This document shows, in pieces, positions 52,622-61,658 of a stretch of DNA of 64,000 nt; within the stretch, counting starts at the first letter, position 1, and each line of letters starts with the position of its first letter. This DNA comes from Caldivirga sp. UBA161 (GTDB lineage: Archaea > Thermoproteota > Thermoprotei > Thermoproteales > Thermocladiaceae), in assembly GCF_002506515.1 (NCBI RefSeq), contig NZ_DAXS01000068.1, forward strand, positions 26,552 to 90,551, read 5' to 3'. The translations under genes and the position numbers were made by a program. Below the pieces are notes generated by a model. The model was not told the DNA's origin, made no database searches, and worked only from the letters and a program-made list of their open reading frames with translations.

Positions 52622-53992
52622 GTGGGTAAACTATTCGGTACCAATGGAGTTAGGTTAGAGTTCACTAAGGGTAATTACGACCCAAGCTTCCTAGTGAAGC
52701 TAGTGGGGGCTATAGCAACCTACATTAATACCGGTGATGTATTATTGGGTTTTGACATTAGAGTAACCAGCCTACCCATAGTAGGGATACTCTATGGGGC
52801 ATTATCAATGTATGGTATTAACGTTGATGTAATAGGACCGTTACCAACACCAATACATCAATACTTAACTAAGGCCTGGGGTTATAGGGCTGGCATAATG
52901 GTTACCGCCAGTCATAATCCACCACATTACAATGGTATTAAACTAATGGATAGTAATGGTGTTGAAATCAGTAGGAAGATTGAGGAGGAGATTGAGTCGG
53001 TATTCTTCAGTGGCAAGTATAAGGAGGCCGTTGATTATAAGGATATTGGAGTTACCAGATTCATGAATGTTGAGGAGGGGTTAAGGGATTATAGGGATCA
53101 TTTACTAAGCATAATTAATGATGAACCAATTAAGCGTAGGGGATTCAGAATAGTGGCTGACTTCGCCAACAGCGTAAACTCAATAGCCCTCTCGCATGTT
53201 TTAAGGGGACTTAACGTAAAGGTTTACTCAATTAATGGCCACCTTGATGGTGAATTCCCAGGTAGGAACCCTGAACCGAGGCCTGAGAACCTTAACTTGG
53301 CATCAAGGGCTGTGGTTGAGTCAGGGGCTGACTTTGGTGTTGCATATGATGGTGATGGTGATAGGTCACTCTTCATTGACGAGAAGGGTAACGTCATATG
53401 GGGGGATAGGACAGGTACAATACTTGCCTTATCCATGATTAAGAGTGGTGATAAAGTGGTTACACCGGTGTCGTCAAGCATAGTTGTTAAGTGGGCTATA
53501 GAGGAGGCTGGTGGTAAGGTTATTTGGACCAGGGTTGGTTCAGTTGATGTTAGTCATAAGGTTATTGAGGAGGAGGCCTTATGCGGCTTTGAGGATAATG
53601 GTGGATTCATATGGCCTAAACACCATCCAGTGAGGGATGGCATATCAACAACATTACTAATGATGAAAGTCCTATCCGAGGAGAATGCTAAGTTATCTGA
53701 ACTCAACGCAAGAATGCCAACAATGTTAACTGTAAGGGAGAGGGTGGAGATGAGTAGGGATCTTGCAGGGAGAATCGTTGATGCGCTTAAGGGTAGGAAT
53801 TGGGGTGGTGAAGTTATTACAATAGATGGGCTTAGGGTTAACTACACAGATTCCTGGTTCCTAGTGAGGCCAAGTGGTACCGAGAATTTACTTAGGGTTG
53901 TTATTGAAGCATCAAGTAATGATAGGTTCAATATCCTTAAGCATGAGGTAATGGATAGTATAGGGAATGAGCTTAAGAAATTAGTGAAGTAG
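52622..53992 (+). CDS. phosphohexomutase (phosphoglucosamine/phosphoglucomutase/phosphomannomutase)
   Basis: 456 residues in four domains. The phosphoserine loop is VTASHNPPHYNG (active Ser about residue 97), the metal loop YDGDGDRSLF, the sugar loop EDNGGFIWP and the phosphate loop RPSGTENLLR. It interconverts hexose 1- and 6-phosphates. The archaeal family includes both GlmM and bifunctional PGM/PMM, and sequence alone does not decide. The frame extends to a GTG at 52613, but TTTAAA centred near 52596 is 26 bases before the GTG at 52622, which I choose. Confidence 0.9.
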   Translation: MGKLFGTNGVRLEFTKGNYDPSFLVKLVGAIATYINTGDVLLGFDIRVTSLPIVGILYGALSMYGINVDVIGPLPTPIHQYLTKAWGYRAGIMVTASHNPPHYNGIKLMDSNGVEISRKIEEEIESVFFSGKYKEAVDYKDIGVTRFMNVEEGLRDYRDHLLSIINDEPIKRRGFRIVADFANSVNSIALSHVLRGLNVKVYSINGHLDGEFPGRNPEPRPENLNLASRAVVESGADFGVAYDGDGDRSLFIDEKGNVIWGDRTGTILALSMIKSGDKVVTPVSSSIVVKWAIEEAGGKVIWTRVGSVDVSHKVIEEEALCGFEDNGGFIWPKHHPVRDGISTTLLMMKVLSEENAKLSELNARMPTMLTVRERVEMSRDLAGRIVDALKGRNWGGEVITIDGLRVNYTDSWFLVRPSGTENLLRVVIEASSNDRFNILKHEVMDSIGNELKKLVK

Positions 53993-54088
53993 CATTAAAA
54001 GAGATAATATAGACCTTAGGCTCGCTTAATTTTACTTTTGCCGCAACGCCAGAAACTCTTAAAAAGCTTAATAAACTATGTTTAATTA

Positions 54089-54652
54089 ATGAGCTTTGAT
54101 TCAGCTAAGGTACTAGCTGGCATAGGTGCTTTACTGGCTGGAATTGGCATATTTGGTTACGTTATACCGTCAATAATAGGTTTAATACTATTCCTAGTGG
54201 GTATGATGGAGTTAGCCGATTACTTTAATGATAGGGGGCTTAAGTCAGATATAATGAATTGGTTCATACTAGGATTAATAGCCTTGATAGTGTTGACTGC
54301 TGGTGTTTTCCTAGCAATAATACCATTCACAATCTCATTCAGTGGAATGCACATGAATTACCCAATGATACCATACCACCCCTATCACCCATTTTTAACT
54401 AGTCTACTGATCATCATAGTAGTAATTGTTACAACTGCATTATTCTTCCTATTATCCGCAATCTACCTGCGTAGAGCAATGAACAACATGAGTTCACGTA
54501 CTGGTGAAAAATTGTTTGAGTCAGGGGGCTTAATATACTTAATTGGAGCAATTTTAACATTCATAATGATAGGTGTATTAGTAATTCTAGTAGCTTGGAT
54601 AATCATAGGCGTGGCATTATTAAGCATTAAGGAACCAGGAAAGAGCACTTAA
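54089..54652 (+). CDS. DUF996-like membrane protein
   Basis: 187 residues. Five TMs with the DUF996 pattern: an N-terminal SAKVLAGIGALLAGIG, then a helix followed by ADYFNDRGLKSDIMNWF and an Arg-rich loop before the fourth TM. The loop after the second TM is rich in His, Met, Pro and Tyr (GMHMNYPMIPYHPYHP), a possible metal-contact region. Function is unknown for the family. TCTTAAAAAGC centred about 27 bases upstream gives a leaderless promoter. It overlaps the convergent glycosyltransferase gene by 4 bases. Confidence 0.72.
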   Translation: MSFDSAKVLAGIGALLAGIGIFGYVIPSIIGLILFLVGMMELADYFNDRGLKSDIMNWFILGLIALIVLTAGVFLAIIPFTISFSGMHMNYPMIPYHPYHPFLTSLLIIIVVIVTTALFFLLSAIYLRRAMNNMSSRTGEKLFESGGLIYLIGAILTFIMIGVLVILVAWIIIGVALLSIKEPGKST

Positions 54653-55617
54653 GTAAATGGATTTAAGGATGCCTCATACCACCTCCTCGCAATTATGTTT
54701 TTCAACCACCCTGGAAGTAAAGCCATCAGGTAATACTTAAATGTATGTGAATTTAAGTACCTTAGGCTTAATTCACCCTGCCCATTAAAGATTCGAGCAA
54801 TAGCATTATACATAATACTCTCCACACACGCGTACCTTTCAAACTTACTACCTTTAGTCATTTCGCATATTATTGCGTAATCGTGAATAACTCTATTGAT
54901 TAATATTCTCATTGATTCAACGTAATCATTAAATGAACTAAGCCGACCTCTACTGACGTTACCCTCATGTACCCTATATTTAGTTAATTTATCAGGTATT
55001 AGTAATGCCAGGCCACCGTTAAGCGCGGCACTATAGTAAAGTACTGAATCTGAAATTACACTGATTTGACTCACATAATGCTTAACCTTCATTAACACCT
55101 CCCTTCTAATCGATATTGAACTAGCATTAAAGGCCGCGCCAGCCCAAAGCCATCTATTGAATTCATAATCATCACTTAGATTAAATATTACCTGTTGATT
55201 AATTTGAGAACAAGGCTTAACGTATGGTGGTATCCTAAAGTGGTACCTCACTTTACGTACTTCCATGCCACTGTTGGTAATGCATGAGGTCGAATTGTGA
55301 ACATAGGTTAATTCACTAATATTTTCAAAGAACATACTCACTACATTTACCTTATTTTTCTCGAATTCATCATCATCGTCGAGGAACATTATAATGTCAC
55401 CTGTGGCCTCTTCAGCGGCTTCAATAATCTTCTTACCTATATGGGGTGAATCATCATCAATAACCTTAACCGAACCCTCAAGTAACCTTACTTCAGGGCT
55501 CTTAACTACAATAATCTCATCAGGTTGCCTACTCTGAGCCTTAATGGATTTAATTGCTAGAGGTAAATAAGCCTGCCTCCTATAACATGTTACTACTATG
55601 GTTACCTTAATACTCAT
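54649..55617 (-). CDS. family 2 glycosyltransferase
   Basis: 322 residues of GT-A fold without the membrane segments of the other GT2 in this window. TIVVTCYRRQAYLPLAIKSI is the N-terminal nucleotide-binding part. FLDDDDEFEKNKV (about residue 94) is the metal/nucleotide motif. The acceptor part follows (GAAFNASSISIRREV, SDSVLYYSAALNGG). The sugar and acceptor are unknown; protein or lipid glycosylation at the cell surface is typical. CTTTAATTTAATG centred about 28 bases upstream of the start is its promoter. Confidence 0.85.
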   Translation of the reverse strand: MSIKVTIVVTCYRRQAYLPLAIKSIKAQSRQPDEIIVVKSPEVRLLEGSVKVIDDDSPHIGKKIIEAAEEATGDIIMFLDDDDEFEKNKVNVVSMFFENISELTYVHNSTSCITNSGMEVRKVRYHFRIPPYVKPCSQINQQVIFNLSDDYEFNRWLWAGAAFNASSISIRREVLMKVKHYVSQISVISDSVLYYSAALNGGLALLIPDKLTKYRVHEGNVSRGRLSSFNDYVESMRILINRVIHDYAIICEMTKGSKFERYACVESIMYNAIARIFNGQGELSLRYLNSHTFKYYLMALLPGWLKNIIARRWYEASLNPFT

Positions 55618-55712
55618 TTAATTCTCCAAGCCTAATACCTTACATTAAATTAAAGGATTATCATTATGGTAAACACTAAGCTTAAGTTAGGCTACTCTCT
55701 GAAAATAATTAA

Positions 55713-56177
55713 TCACTTAACCTGCATTAGCCTTTTCTCAAGTCTAGTGATTAACTTAGCCATAACTCCCTTAGCAACCTCATTATCAATAACCCTACTT
55801 GAACTATCTTTGCATGCGCCAGCACACCAATACTCATGGATTAGCAATACTAATGCTGTTAACTCCATTAATTCAGGGTCCCTGTACCTTAAATGCTCAG
55901 CAATGGTCATCATTAGTTTAATAGGCATTGTAGCTATTATTAATTCACTAGCGTTAACCTTAATATTACCTCTAATTCTCTTGAAACCACTTACCTTAAT
56001 TAAGTCGCTGTTAATGCCAGCTAAGTATGATAAGTAAGCCCGCCATGCCTGAATGATATTAAATGCCGCACTCCTTAATAAGCCAGACTTTAGGAATGCC
56101 TTAGCTAACTCTAATTCAACCCTACTTTCATTTAATCTTAATTCACTAATTTCGCTAATATTTAAGTGAACTCGCAT
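55713..56177 (-). CDS. PaREP1/HEPN-like helical protein
   Basis: 154 residues, all helical. RLNESRVELELAKAFLKSGLLRSAAFNIIQAWRAY-type text (only its outline is given here) shows the paired-helix pattern of archaeal PaREP1 and HEPN proteins. A later helix carries LMMTIAEHLRYRDPEL and HEYWCAGACKD. I see no R-x4-6-H nuclease motif beyond a plausible EYWCAG region. No nucleotidyltransferase (MNT) partner is next to it. GTATAAATAC centred about 26 bases upstream gives a leaderless promoter. Confidence 0.55.
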   Translation of the reverse strand: MRVHLNISEISELRLNESRVELELAKAFLKSGLLRSAAFNIIQAWRAYLSYLAGINSDLIKVSGFKRIRGNIKVNASELIIATMPIKLMMTIAEHLRYRDPELMELTALVLLIHEYWCAGACKDSSSRVIDNEVAKGVMAKLITRLEKRLMQVK

Positions 56178-56357
56178 AAGTTACTATCACTAACCTGTAT
56201 TTATACCAATCCTTAATTAATTAGGGAATTATACATTGATGAATACTTGAATAATCTAATTTAAAGATGATGGAAGGTATTTTCTAAGAAATCAAGTGTT
56301 GCTTAAGTATATAGTATATTTATGAATATGTTATAGTTGCACCAGCAATACCGAAAA

Positions 56358-56395
56358 CTATATAAAACCTCACCTGATTGATGTATTTGAGGTGA
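56358..56395 (+). promoter_or_regulatory. strong TATA box and Shine-Dalgarno site of the small gene at 56401
   Basis: CTATATAAAAC (56358-56368) is the best TATA match in the region and predicts a start near 56389. GAGGTGA (56389-56395) then sits five bases before the ATG at 56401. A GTG at 56392 is in frame and could alternatively be a leaderless start. Confidence 0.55.
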
Positions 56396-56400
56396 GTAAA

Positions 56401-56607
56401 ATGAACATAAGAGCATCAATAAGAGTCATGAGTAGTTTATTAAGTGCAGGGAAAACTGCTGAAGCAAGTAATTCTGATTCCATAGCGGATGTTGAGGAGT
56501 ATAAACAATTAAGAAGCAGAACTAATGAGGTATTAATGATGCCGAGTTTTAATGGCTTAATAGTGTTAATTTATGATAAGAGGAGTGGTGCATATAGGTT
56601 AGCTTAA
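56401..56607 (+). CDS. small protein of unknown function, 68 aa
   Basis: 68 residues, no membrane segment, no cysteine. The N-terminal half is basic and Ser-rich (MNIRASIRVMSSLLSAGK) and the C-terminal half holds a short hydrophobic strand (GLIVLIYDKRSGAYRL). I chose ATG 56401 over GTG 56392 because of the GAGGTGA site, one of the few clear Shine-Dalgarno sites on a first gene here. The strong TATA box suggests high expression. It lies 119 bases before the GH31 alpha-glucosidase, which has its own TATA element. Family unknown. Confidence 0.55.
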   Translation: MNIRASIRVMSSLLSAGKTAEASNSDSIADVEEYKQLRSRTNEVLMMPSFNGLIVLIYDKRSGAYRLA

Positions 56608-56726
56608 CCTTTCCCTTGCTCTTAAAGGATTGAAACTCTAAGTACGTTATGCAATTCTGAGGCTCCCTCTAACTGATGATGCTCCTAGTTTAATGCTTAA
56701 ATATTGCAACCAATGATGCCTATTTA

Positions 56727-58955
56727 ATGGAATTTTCAATGAAAGTAAACCTAATAAACGACGATGCATTAAAGGTAAGCGTAATTAAAAGTGGTAGTAA
56801 GTACCGGGAATCCCCAGCTGTTGTTGTTAAACCAAGCGTTGAATTAGCAAGTGGTGAGAATAGGCTTGGCCCATGGCTTGTTAAAGTTGCTGGTGATTCC
56901 ATTGATGTAAGTGTAAATAATATGAGTGCAGCATTAAGGTTTAGCTATAGTAATGATCAAATAATAGTAAGAGGTAATCTAGGCCTCAATGACTCTGTTT
57001 ACGGACTTGGTGAAAAAGCACTACCATTGAATAGGAAAAGGTTTAGGGTAACCATGTGGAACACCGATGCCTATGGATATAGGTATGGTTCAGATCCATT
57101 ATATGTGTCAATACCATTCTTCATAATTACAAATAAGAATGGGGCAATAGGCCACTTCGCTGATTCCACGGCTAAGGTAATTATTGATCTTGGTGCGGAG
57201 AAGGAGAATGAGTTCACAGTTATTGTAAATGATTACCAGTTAGATTACTACATTATTAGGGGGCCTAGGCTTAGGGATGTGGTTACTAGGTTCATTAACT
57301 TAACAGGTAAGCCTACCTTAATGCCTAAATGGGTACTTGGGCATCAGCAAAGTAGGTACAGTTACTACCCCCAGGATAGGGTTATTGAGGTTATTAAGGC
57401 CTTTAAGGAGAAGGGACTGGATAATACTGTAGTTTACCTAGATATACATTACATGGATGGCTACAGGATATTCACTTGGAATAAGGATAGGTTCCCTAAC
57501 CCCATTGACTTAGCTAAGGTAGCTCATGAACTTGGCGTTAAATTAGTAACCATAGTGGATCCATACATTAAAGTTGATCCAAATTATCAAGTGTTTAAGG
57601 AGGGTATTAATGGCAACCATCTGTCGCTTGATGATGATGGTGGCTTATCTATAATTCAGGGTTGGCCAGGTAAATCAGCGTTACCAGACTTCTTTAATAG
57701 GGAGGCTAGGGAGTGGTGGGCAAGCCTCATTGAGCGTTGGGTTAAGGAGTATGGTATTGATGGTATTTGGCTAGACATGAATGAACCAGCGGCCTTCGAT
57801 TACCCTAATCACACAGTCTCAAGTAAGACTATAACTCATAGGCTTGATGATGGTTCAAGGGTACCTCATGATTTCCTTCATAATGCATATGCACTATATG
57901 AGGCTATGGCGACATATGATGGTTTAGTTAAGGCAGGTAAAAGGCCATTCATATTATCCAGGGCTGGATACGCTGGAATACAGAGGTATGCTGCTGTGTG
58001 GACTGGTGATAATACTAGTAATTGGGAACATTTGAGGCTGCAATTGCAGATACTGTTGGGTTTAAGCATATCTGGCGTCACATTCATAGGATCTGATGTA
58101 GGTGGCTTTGCGAAGTACGTTCCAGGGGGTGGTGGGAACATGTTGTTTACCTTAAGCCCTGAACTACTGGTTAGGTGGTATGAGTGGGCTATTTTCTTCC
58201 CACTGCTGAGGAACCATGCCTCAATTGGATCACCTGATCAGGAACCATGGGCCTTTGGGCCGAGGACTCTTGAATTAATTAAGAACCTTCTTAGGCTTAG
58301 GGCTAGGTTAACTCCATACCTATACTCACTAATGTGGCTTAGCCACGTTAATGGTGAACCAATAGTTAGGCCACTGATCTATGAGTACCCTAATGATGAG
58401 GAGGTCATTAATATTGATGATGAATTCATGCTTGGGCCATTCATGCTAATAGCACCAGTGTTAACTAGCGGTAATGCTAGGGAAGTTTACTTACCTGAGG
58501 GGGAGTGGGTCAACATGTGGAGTGGTGAAGTACTTAGTAAGGGATTCCACATTATTGATGCACCACTTGGTAAGCCACCGGTATTCCTTAGGAAGGGTTC
58601 GCTAATACCTATGCAGGAGGCTCAGGGTGTTTTAGGCGTATTAACGGTATTGGGTGAGGGGGAATTCACGGTTTACGATGATGATGGTGAATCCCCATCG
58701 CCAACGCCATCAACATTAAGCTTAAGGATTAGTGGTGAATCAATTAACGTGGGTAATTGGGTTAATCCAATGCCTCAATCACCTTCATCAATATTACTTG
58801 AGGTTTATGTTAATAAGGAACCAGGTAAAGTAACCGTTAATGATATTGAGGTAACTAAGGCTAGGTTTGCTATTGAACCAGGTCCACCATCATGGTACAT
58901 GGATAAGATGCTCTACATTAGGGTAATGCCTGGGAGTACTGTTAAATTAAATTAA
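56727..58955 (+). CDS. malA: GH31 alpha-glucosidase (MalA-like)
   Basis: 742 residues. The nucleophile is D350 in GIWLDMNEPA and the acid/base is D428 in WTGDNTSNW, the standard alpha-glucosidase forms. VYGLGEKALPLNR (about 91-103) closes the N-terminal beta-sandwich, and the C-terminal beta domains (from about 600) are complete. It probably cleaves alpha-1,4-glucosidic bonds of maltose and maltodextrins in the cytoplasm; no signal peptide is seen. The length is similar to Sulfolobus MalA (693) with a longer C-terminus. GCTTAAATATT centred 27-28 bases upstream of the ATG makes it leaderless. Confidence 0.92.
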   Translation: MEFSMKVNLINDDALKVSVIKSGSKYRESPAVVVKPSVELASGENRLGPWLVKVAGDSIDVSVNNMSAALRFSYSNDQIIVRGNLGLNDSVYGLGEKALPLNRKRFRVTMWNTDAYGYRYGSDPLYVSIPFFIITNKNGAIGHFADSTAKVIIDLGAEKENEFTVIVNDYQLDYYIIRGPRLRDVVTRFINLTGKPTLMPKWVLGHQQSRYSYYPQDRVIEVIKAFKEKGLDNTVVYLDIHYMDGYRIFTWNKDRFPNPIDLAKVAHELGVKLVTIVDPYIKVDPNYQVFKEGINGNHLSLDDDGGLSIIQGWPGKSALPDFFNREAREWWASLIERWVKEYGIDGIWLDMNEPAAFDYPNHTVSSKTITHRLDDGSRVPHDFLHNAYALYEAMATYDGLVKAGKRPFILSRAGYAGIQRYAAVWTGDNTSNWEHLRLQLQILLGLSISGVTFIGSDVGGFAKYVPGGGGNMLFTLSPELLVRWYEWAIFFPLLRNHASIGSPDQEPWAFGPRTLELIKNLLRLRARLTPYLYSLMWLSHVNGEPIVRPLIYEYPNDEEVINIDDEFMLGPFMLIAPVLTSGNAREVYLPEGEWVNMWSGEVLSKGFHIIDAPLGKPPVFLRKGSLIPMQEAQGVLGVLTVLGEGEFTVYDDDGESPSPTPSTLSLRISGESINVGNWVNPMPQSPSSILLEVYVNKEPGKVTVNDIEVTKARFAIEPGPPSWYMDKMLYIRVMPGSTVKLN

Positions 58956-59566
58956 TTAAGTGCCCTTAATCTACGTGGCCTTACTACAATCACAAGCAGT
59001 ATTATTACAATAATTAAAGCTAAGGCAAGGTAGTCAATGTACTTTGACACTAGGGTTAACCCAGTCTTCCAAGCCGGGCCTAAACTAAGGCCAATGTATA
59101 TTAGCGCCATATTCCATATTGTCGAACCCATTACAGTGTGAATAATGAACAACCACACATTCATTCTAGCTACTCCAGCAGGTATTGATATTAAGGCCCT
59201 AATGCCTGGTATGAACTTTGCTAAAAACACTGATACACCACCATACTTGTTAAACCACTGCTCCGCAGCATCTAAATGGCTCTTACTTATACCAATGTAC
59301 TTACCCAACTTAAGAACTATACTGTAACCCACGTAGTAGCTTAGTAGGTATAGTATTAATGACCCAATTAGGCTAGCTATTATTGAATCAATAAGTGCCA
59401 GTATTAGGTTAAGGCGCCCAATGTATATTAAGTACCCTGTAAATGGTAATATTACCTCACTCGGAATAGGTAATGATAGAGACTCCAGGGTCATAAGTAT
59501 GAAAAGACCTGCATAACCCATGTTTTCCATAATGAACACCACATTTACCAGAGATTGCAGAACCAT
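58952..59566 (-). CDS. DedA family (SNARE-associated/VTT domain) membrane protein
   Basis: 204 residues with about five membrane segments. The family pattern is clear: the re-entrant ESLSLPIPSEVILPFTGYL near the N-terminus and VFLAKFIPGIRALISIPAG in the middle, with the conserved Arg. DedA proteins act in lipid (undecaprenyl-phosphate or phospholipid) translocation and membrane homeostasis. In archaea an isoprenoid carrier lipid is the likely analogue. Its stop overlaps the last codon of the alpha-glucosidase by 4 bases. Several in-frame starts (M1, M13) exist. Confidence 0.88.
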   Translation of the reverse strand: MVLQSLVNVVFIMENMGYAGLFILMTLESLSLPIPSEVILPFTGYLIYIGRLNLILALIDSIIASLIGSLILYLLSYYVGYSIVLKLGKYIGISKSHLDAAEQWFNKYGGVSVFLAKFIPGIRALISIPAGVARMNVWLFIIHTVMGSTIWNMALIYIGLSLGPAWKTGLTLVSKYIDYLALALIIVIILLVIVVRPRRLRALN

Positions 59567-59634
59567 GGCTGCACTTAATATTATGCTTTTTAAATGTTGC
59601 TTTACTACAGTACATGTTGGATATATTTATTTAC

Positions 59635-60861
59635 TCACTTACCATTAAGTCTCTTAGTTGCTTTTAGGATTGTATTAACCCTACTTAATGTAGTTGGGTG
59701 GCTTAGGAAAACTTGTTTAATTAATGATGAGTGTATTGATGGGTAAGTTACCTTAACTAAAGCAGTGGCTAATGATTCCTTATAGCCCTTGCTTAATGCG
59801 TATAAGTCAGCCCTAGTTTCATTAATCCTACTTAATGCAAGTGAGGTGACTATAGCCAGTAATGCTATTAATGTGTATGTAGTTATTGCCACTAGGGTTA
59901 ATCCAATCCTTGGTATAACGTAGAGTAGCATTACAGCTGAGGCCAGGGAGTAGGCGACTGATGCCGCCAATGCCTTATAAGTATCCTTGTTAATTATGTG
60001 ACCTAACTCATGGTGGATAACAGCCTTTAACTCATCTTCATTAAGGCATGCTACTAATTTAGTGCTGACCAATATTACCTTATTAATGAGGTTCAGGGAT
60101 ACTGCATTACATTCAGGTGATGGAACTAGGTAAATATTGATGCCTTTAATTGATGGCATTGATACCCTTTCAACATTAATATTGGTTATCATTGAACCAC
60201 CCACAGCCCTTAGCCCTGATATTAACAATGCTAATTGACTCCCACTAATGCTCTTAATTGATGAAGCATATGATATTAACCTGGCAAGCACGTCCTCAGG
60301 CACATTAATAGGTAATGTTACCATTACCTTAATTATGCTTGAACCATCAACCCTTAACTTAATCATGCGGAGGAAGGATACATAGGTATAGGCTATGTTA
60401 GTTAATAGGACTTGCGCAATAACCACAGCCAGGGTTAGTAATATGCCGTACTTAGTAAGTAGGAGAAATATGGCTAGGGTTAATATTGATGATGCTATGA
60501 ATGATATTGCCGGATTCATGGTAATTGATGAAGCAGGCCTAGTGGGTATTTTCACGTATTCATCACCATTATCCTTAAACAACATAACCAGCCTCCTACC
60601 ATTACCAATAACAGTATCCCGTAATATAATCTTACTGAATTCATCAGCCTTCTTCAAGTCACCCCGTATTTTAAGGGACCCATTAGTAATGGCTAGATAG
60701 AATTTGGTGAAGTAAGCCTCAATGCTAATATCGGAATTCAGTGAGTAGATGACGTAGAGTAAACCCTTGTCATTACCAGTACTTAGGTTTCTCATGATGT
60801 CAGATACCTTAATTGAACCAAGCTTCATTAATGAGTCAAGTAACTTACTGTACGCGCGCAT
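59635..60861 (-). CDS. M48 family zinc metalloprotease (HtpX-like)
   Basis: 408 residues. The zinc motif is HELGH at 284-288 and the third ligand is the Glu in SRINETRADLYAL (about 350). Two TMs lie at about 118-137 and 140-163, and hydrophobic segments follow the active site. The N-terminal 100 residues are soluble and precede the membrane, which is unusual compared with HtpX, where TMs come first. It probably degrades damaged membrane proteins. TTTTTAACC (minus strand) centred about 25 bases upstream is the promoter, divergent from the wHTH gene. Confidence 0.87.
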   Translation of the reverse strand: MRAYSKLLDSLMKLGSIKVSDIMRNLSTGNDKGLLYVIYSLNSDISIEAYFTKFYLAITNGSLKIRGDLKKADEFSKIILRDTVIGNGRRLVMLFKDNGDEYVKIPTRPASSITMNPAISFIASSILTLAIFLLLTKYGILLTLAVVIAQVLLTNIAYTYVSFLRMIKLRVDGSSIIKVMVTLPINVPEDVLARLISYASSIKSISGSQLALLISGLRAVGGSMITNINVERVSMPSIKGINIYLVPSPECNAVSLNLINKVILVSTKLVACLNEDELKAVIHHELGHIINKDTYKALAASVAYSLASAVMLLYVIPRIGLTLVAITTYTLIALLAIVTSLALSRINETRADLYALSKGYKESLATALVKVTYPSIHSSLIKQVFLSHPTTLSRVNTILKATKRLNGK

Positions 60862-60918
60862 TCACTAAGATGCCTGTGGATACCTTTTTAACCTGAACAG
60901 TCAAGCATGATTAACGTG

Positions 60919-60946
60919 ACACCGACGTAATACTGTACGTCAGTGT
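60919..60946. promoter_or_regulatory. 11-bp inverted repeat between divergent M48 protease and wHTH genes
   Basis: ACACCGACGTA (60919-60929) and TACGTCAGTGT (60936-60946) pair in 10 of 11 positions around a 6-base spacer. The repeat lies about 20-30 bases upstream of both divergent TATA elements (near 60886 for the protease, 60965 for the wHTH gene), a place used by archaeal activators. Confidence 0.5.
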
Positions 60947-60992
60947 ATTATTACTCAACTGCTATAAGGGGTTAAGTGGTTCAGGTTAACCT

Positions 60993-61358
60993 ATGGCCAG
61001 CGTTAAATTAGTACGAGAAGCCAGAATGAAGGTAACAACTCACAATAAGGCAATACACATGAAGATAAGCGTGGTGACTAAGCTTAAGGAGTATGCATCC
61101 TCCTCCAAGGGAAATTTAATAACTGTTAGGCCAAGTAAGATAGCCCAGGAAATAAACACCGTGGGGAGAGTAACTAGGGCTGATGGAGTTGTTATAAGGA
61201 ATTTCCTAGAGCAGCTGGTTGAGAGGGGTTATATGGAGGTTATTAAAAGAAGCGCCAGAGGTAAGGTTTATGGAATACGAAAGGGAGGAGAATTCTGGAA
61301 GCTCCTAATGTCCCACAATCCTGAGGACATACTTGATTTAGTCAATATAGAGGAGTAA
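60993..61358 (+). CDS. winged-helix DNA-binding protein
   Basis: 121 residues. An N-terminal basic segment leads to SVVTKLKEYASSSKG, the recognition part RPSKIAQEINTVGRVTRADG, and RNFLEQLVERGYMEVIKR with a wing RGKVYGIRKGG. This is a wHTH of the type common in small crenarchaeal regulators. GCTATAAGG centred 28 bases before the ATG gives a leaderless start; later in-frame ATGs at residues 12 and 23 are possible. An inverted repeat lies upstream and could be its own operator. Target unknown. Confidence 0.75.
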   Translation: MASVKLVREARMKVTTHNKAIHMKISVVTKLKEYASSSKGNLITVRPSKIAQEINTVGRVTRADGVVIRNFLEQLVERGYMEVIKRSARGKVYGIRKGGEFWKLLMSHNPEDILDLVNIEE

Positions 61359-61658
61359 GATACCGAGTCCCCTGGGCATAAGGCTAGGTTCAAAACACCA
61401 CATTGCACTAAGTTTTTAATACGGTATTAATAATGTTCCTCAAGTGAAGAGGATGGGATGAACTGAGAAGTGATGATAACCCGGGCCTGAGACTATTCAT
61501 AATGCTGCAGCTTAGTTAATAATAATTCAATAATATAAGGTAGGATTCTTATTTTACACTTATAATTAAAAAGTTAGTAATATAAATGTTTAGTTGAATT
61601 GTAAAACTAATGAATAAGGGATTAATGTTTAAAAACTCAGTATGTTAAGTTAAGCCTA
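61359..61658. other. 300-base intergenic region holding an sRNA gene and the next gene's promoter
   Basis: Apart from the C/D box sRNA at about 61439-61496, it contains GTTTAAAAACTC centred near 61632, the TATA element of the geranylgeranyl reductase gene. The stretch 61500-61620 is very A/T-rich with no frame or structure that I can support. Confidence 0.45.
61439..61496 (+). ncRNA. C/D box small RNA (2'-O-methylation guide)
   Basis: Box C GTGAAGA (61444-61450, one mismatch), 12-base guide (61451-61462), box D' CTGA (61463-61466), 3-base spacer, box C' GTGATGA (61470-61476), 10-base guide (61477-61486), box D CTGA (61487-61490). Order and spacings are those of archaeal dual-guide C/D sRNAs. 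TTTTTAAT near 61416 is a TATA-like element about 26 bases upstream of the RNA start. The D guide would recognise GCCCGGGUUA and the D' guide UUCAUCCCAUCC; by the 'fifth base' rule the methylated positions would be the sixth base of the first and the fifth of the second. Targets were not searched. Confidence 0.65.

Noticed and set aside
56628..56636. GATTGAAAC, the 3' sequence seen in many archaeal CRISPR repeats
   Set aside because: It occurs once, with no second copy at spacer distance on either strand. No cas gene is in the window.
56651..56684. CTGA followed by TGATGA, considered as half of a C/D box sRNA
   Set aside because: There is no box C before the CTGA and no box D after the TGATGA at guide distance, and the region is the upstream part of the GH31 promoter.
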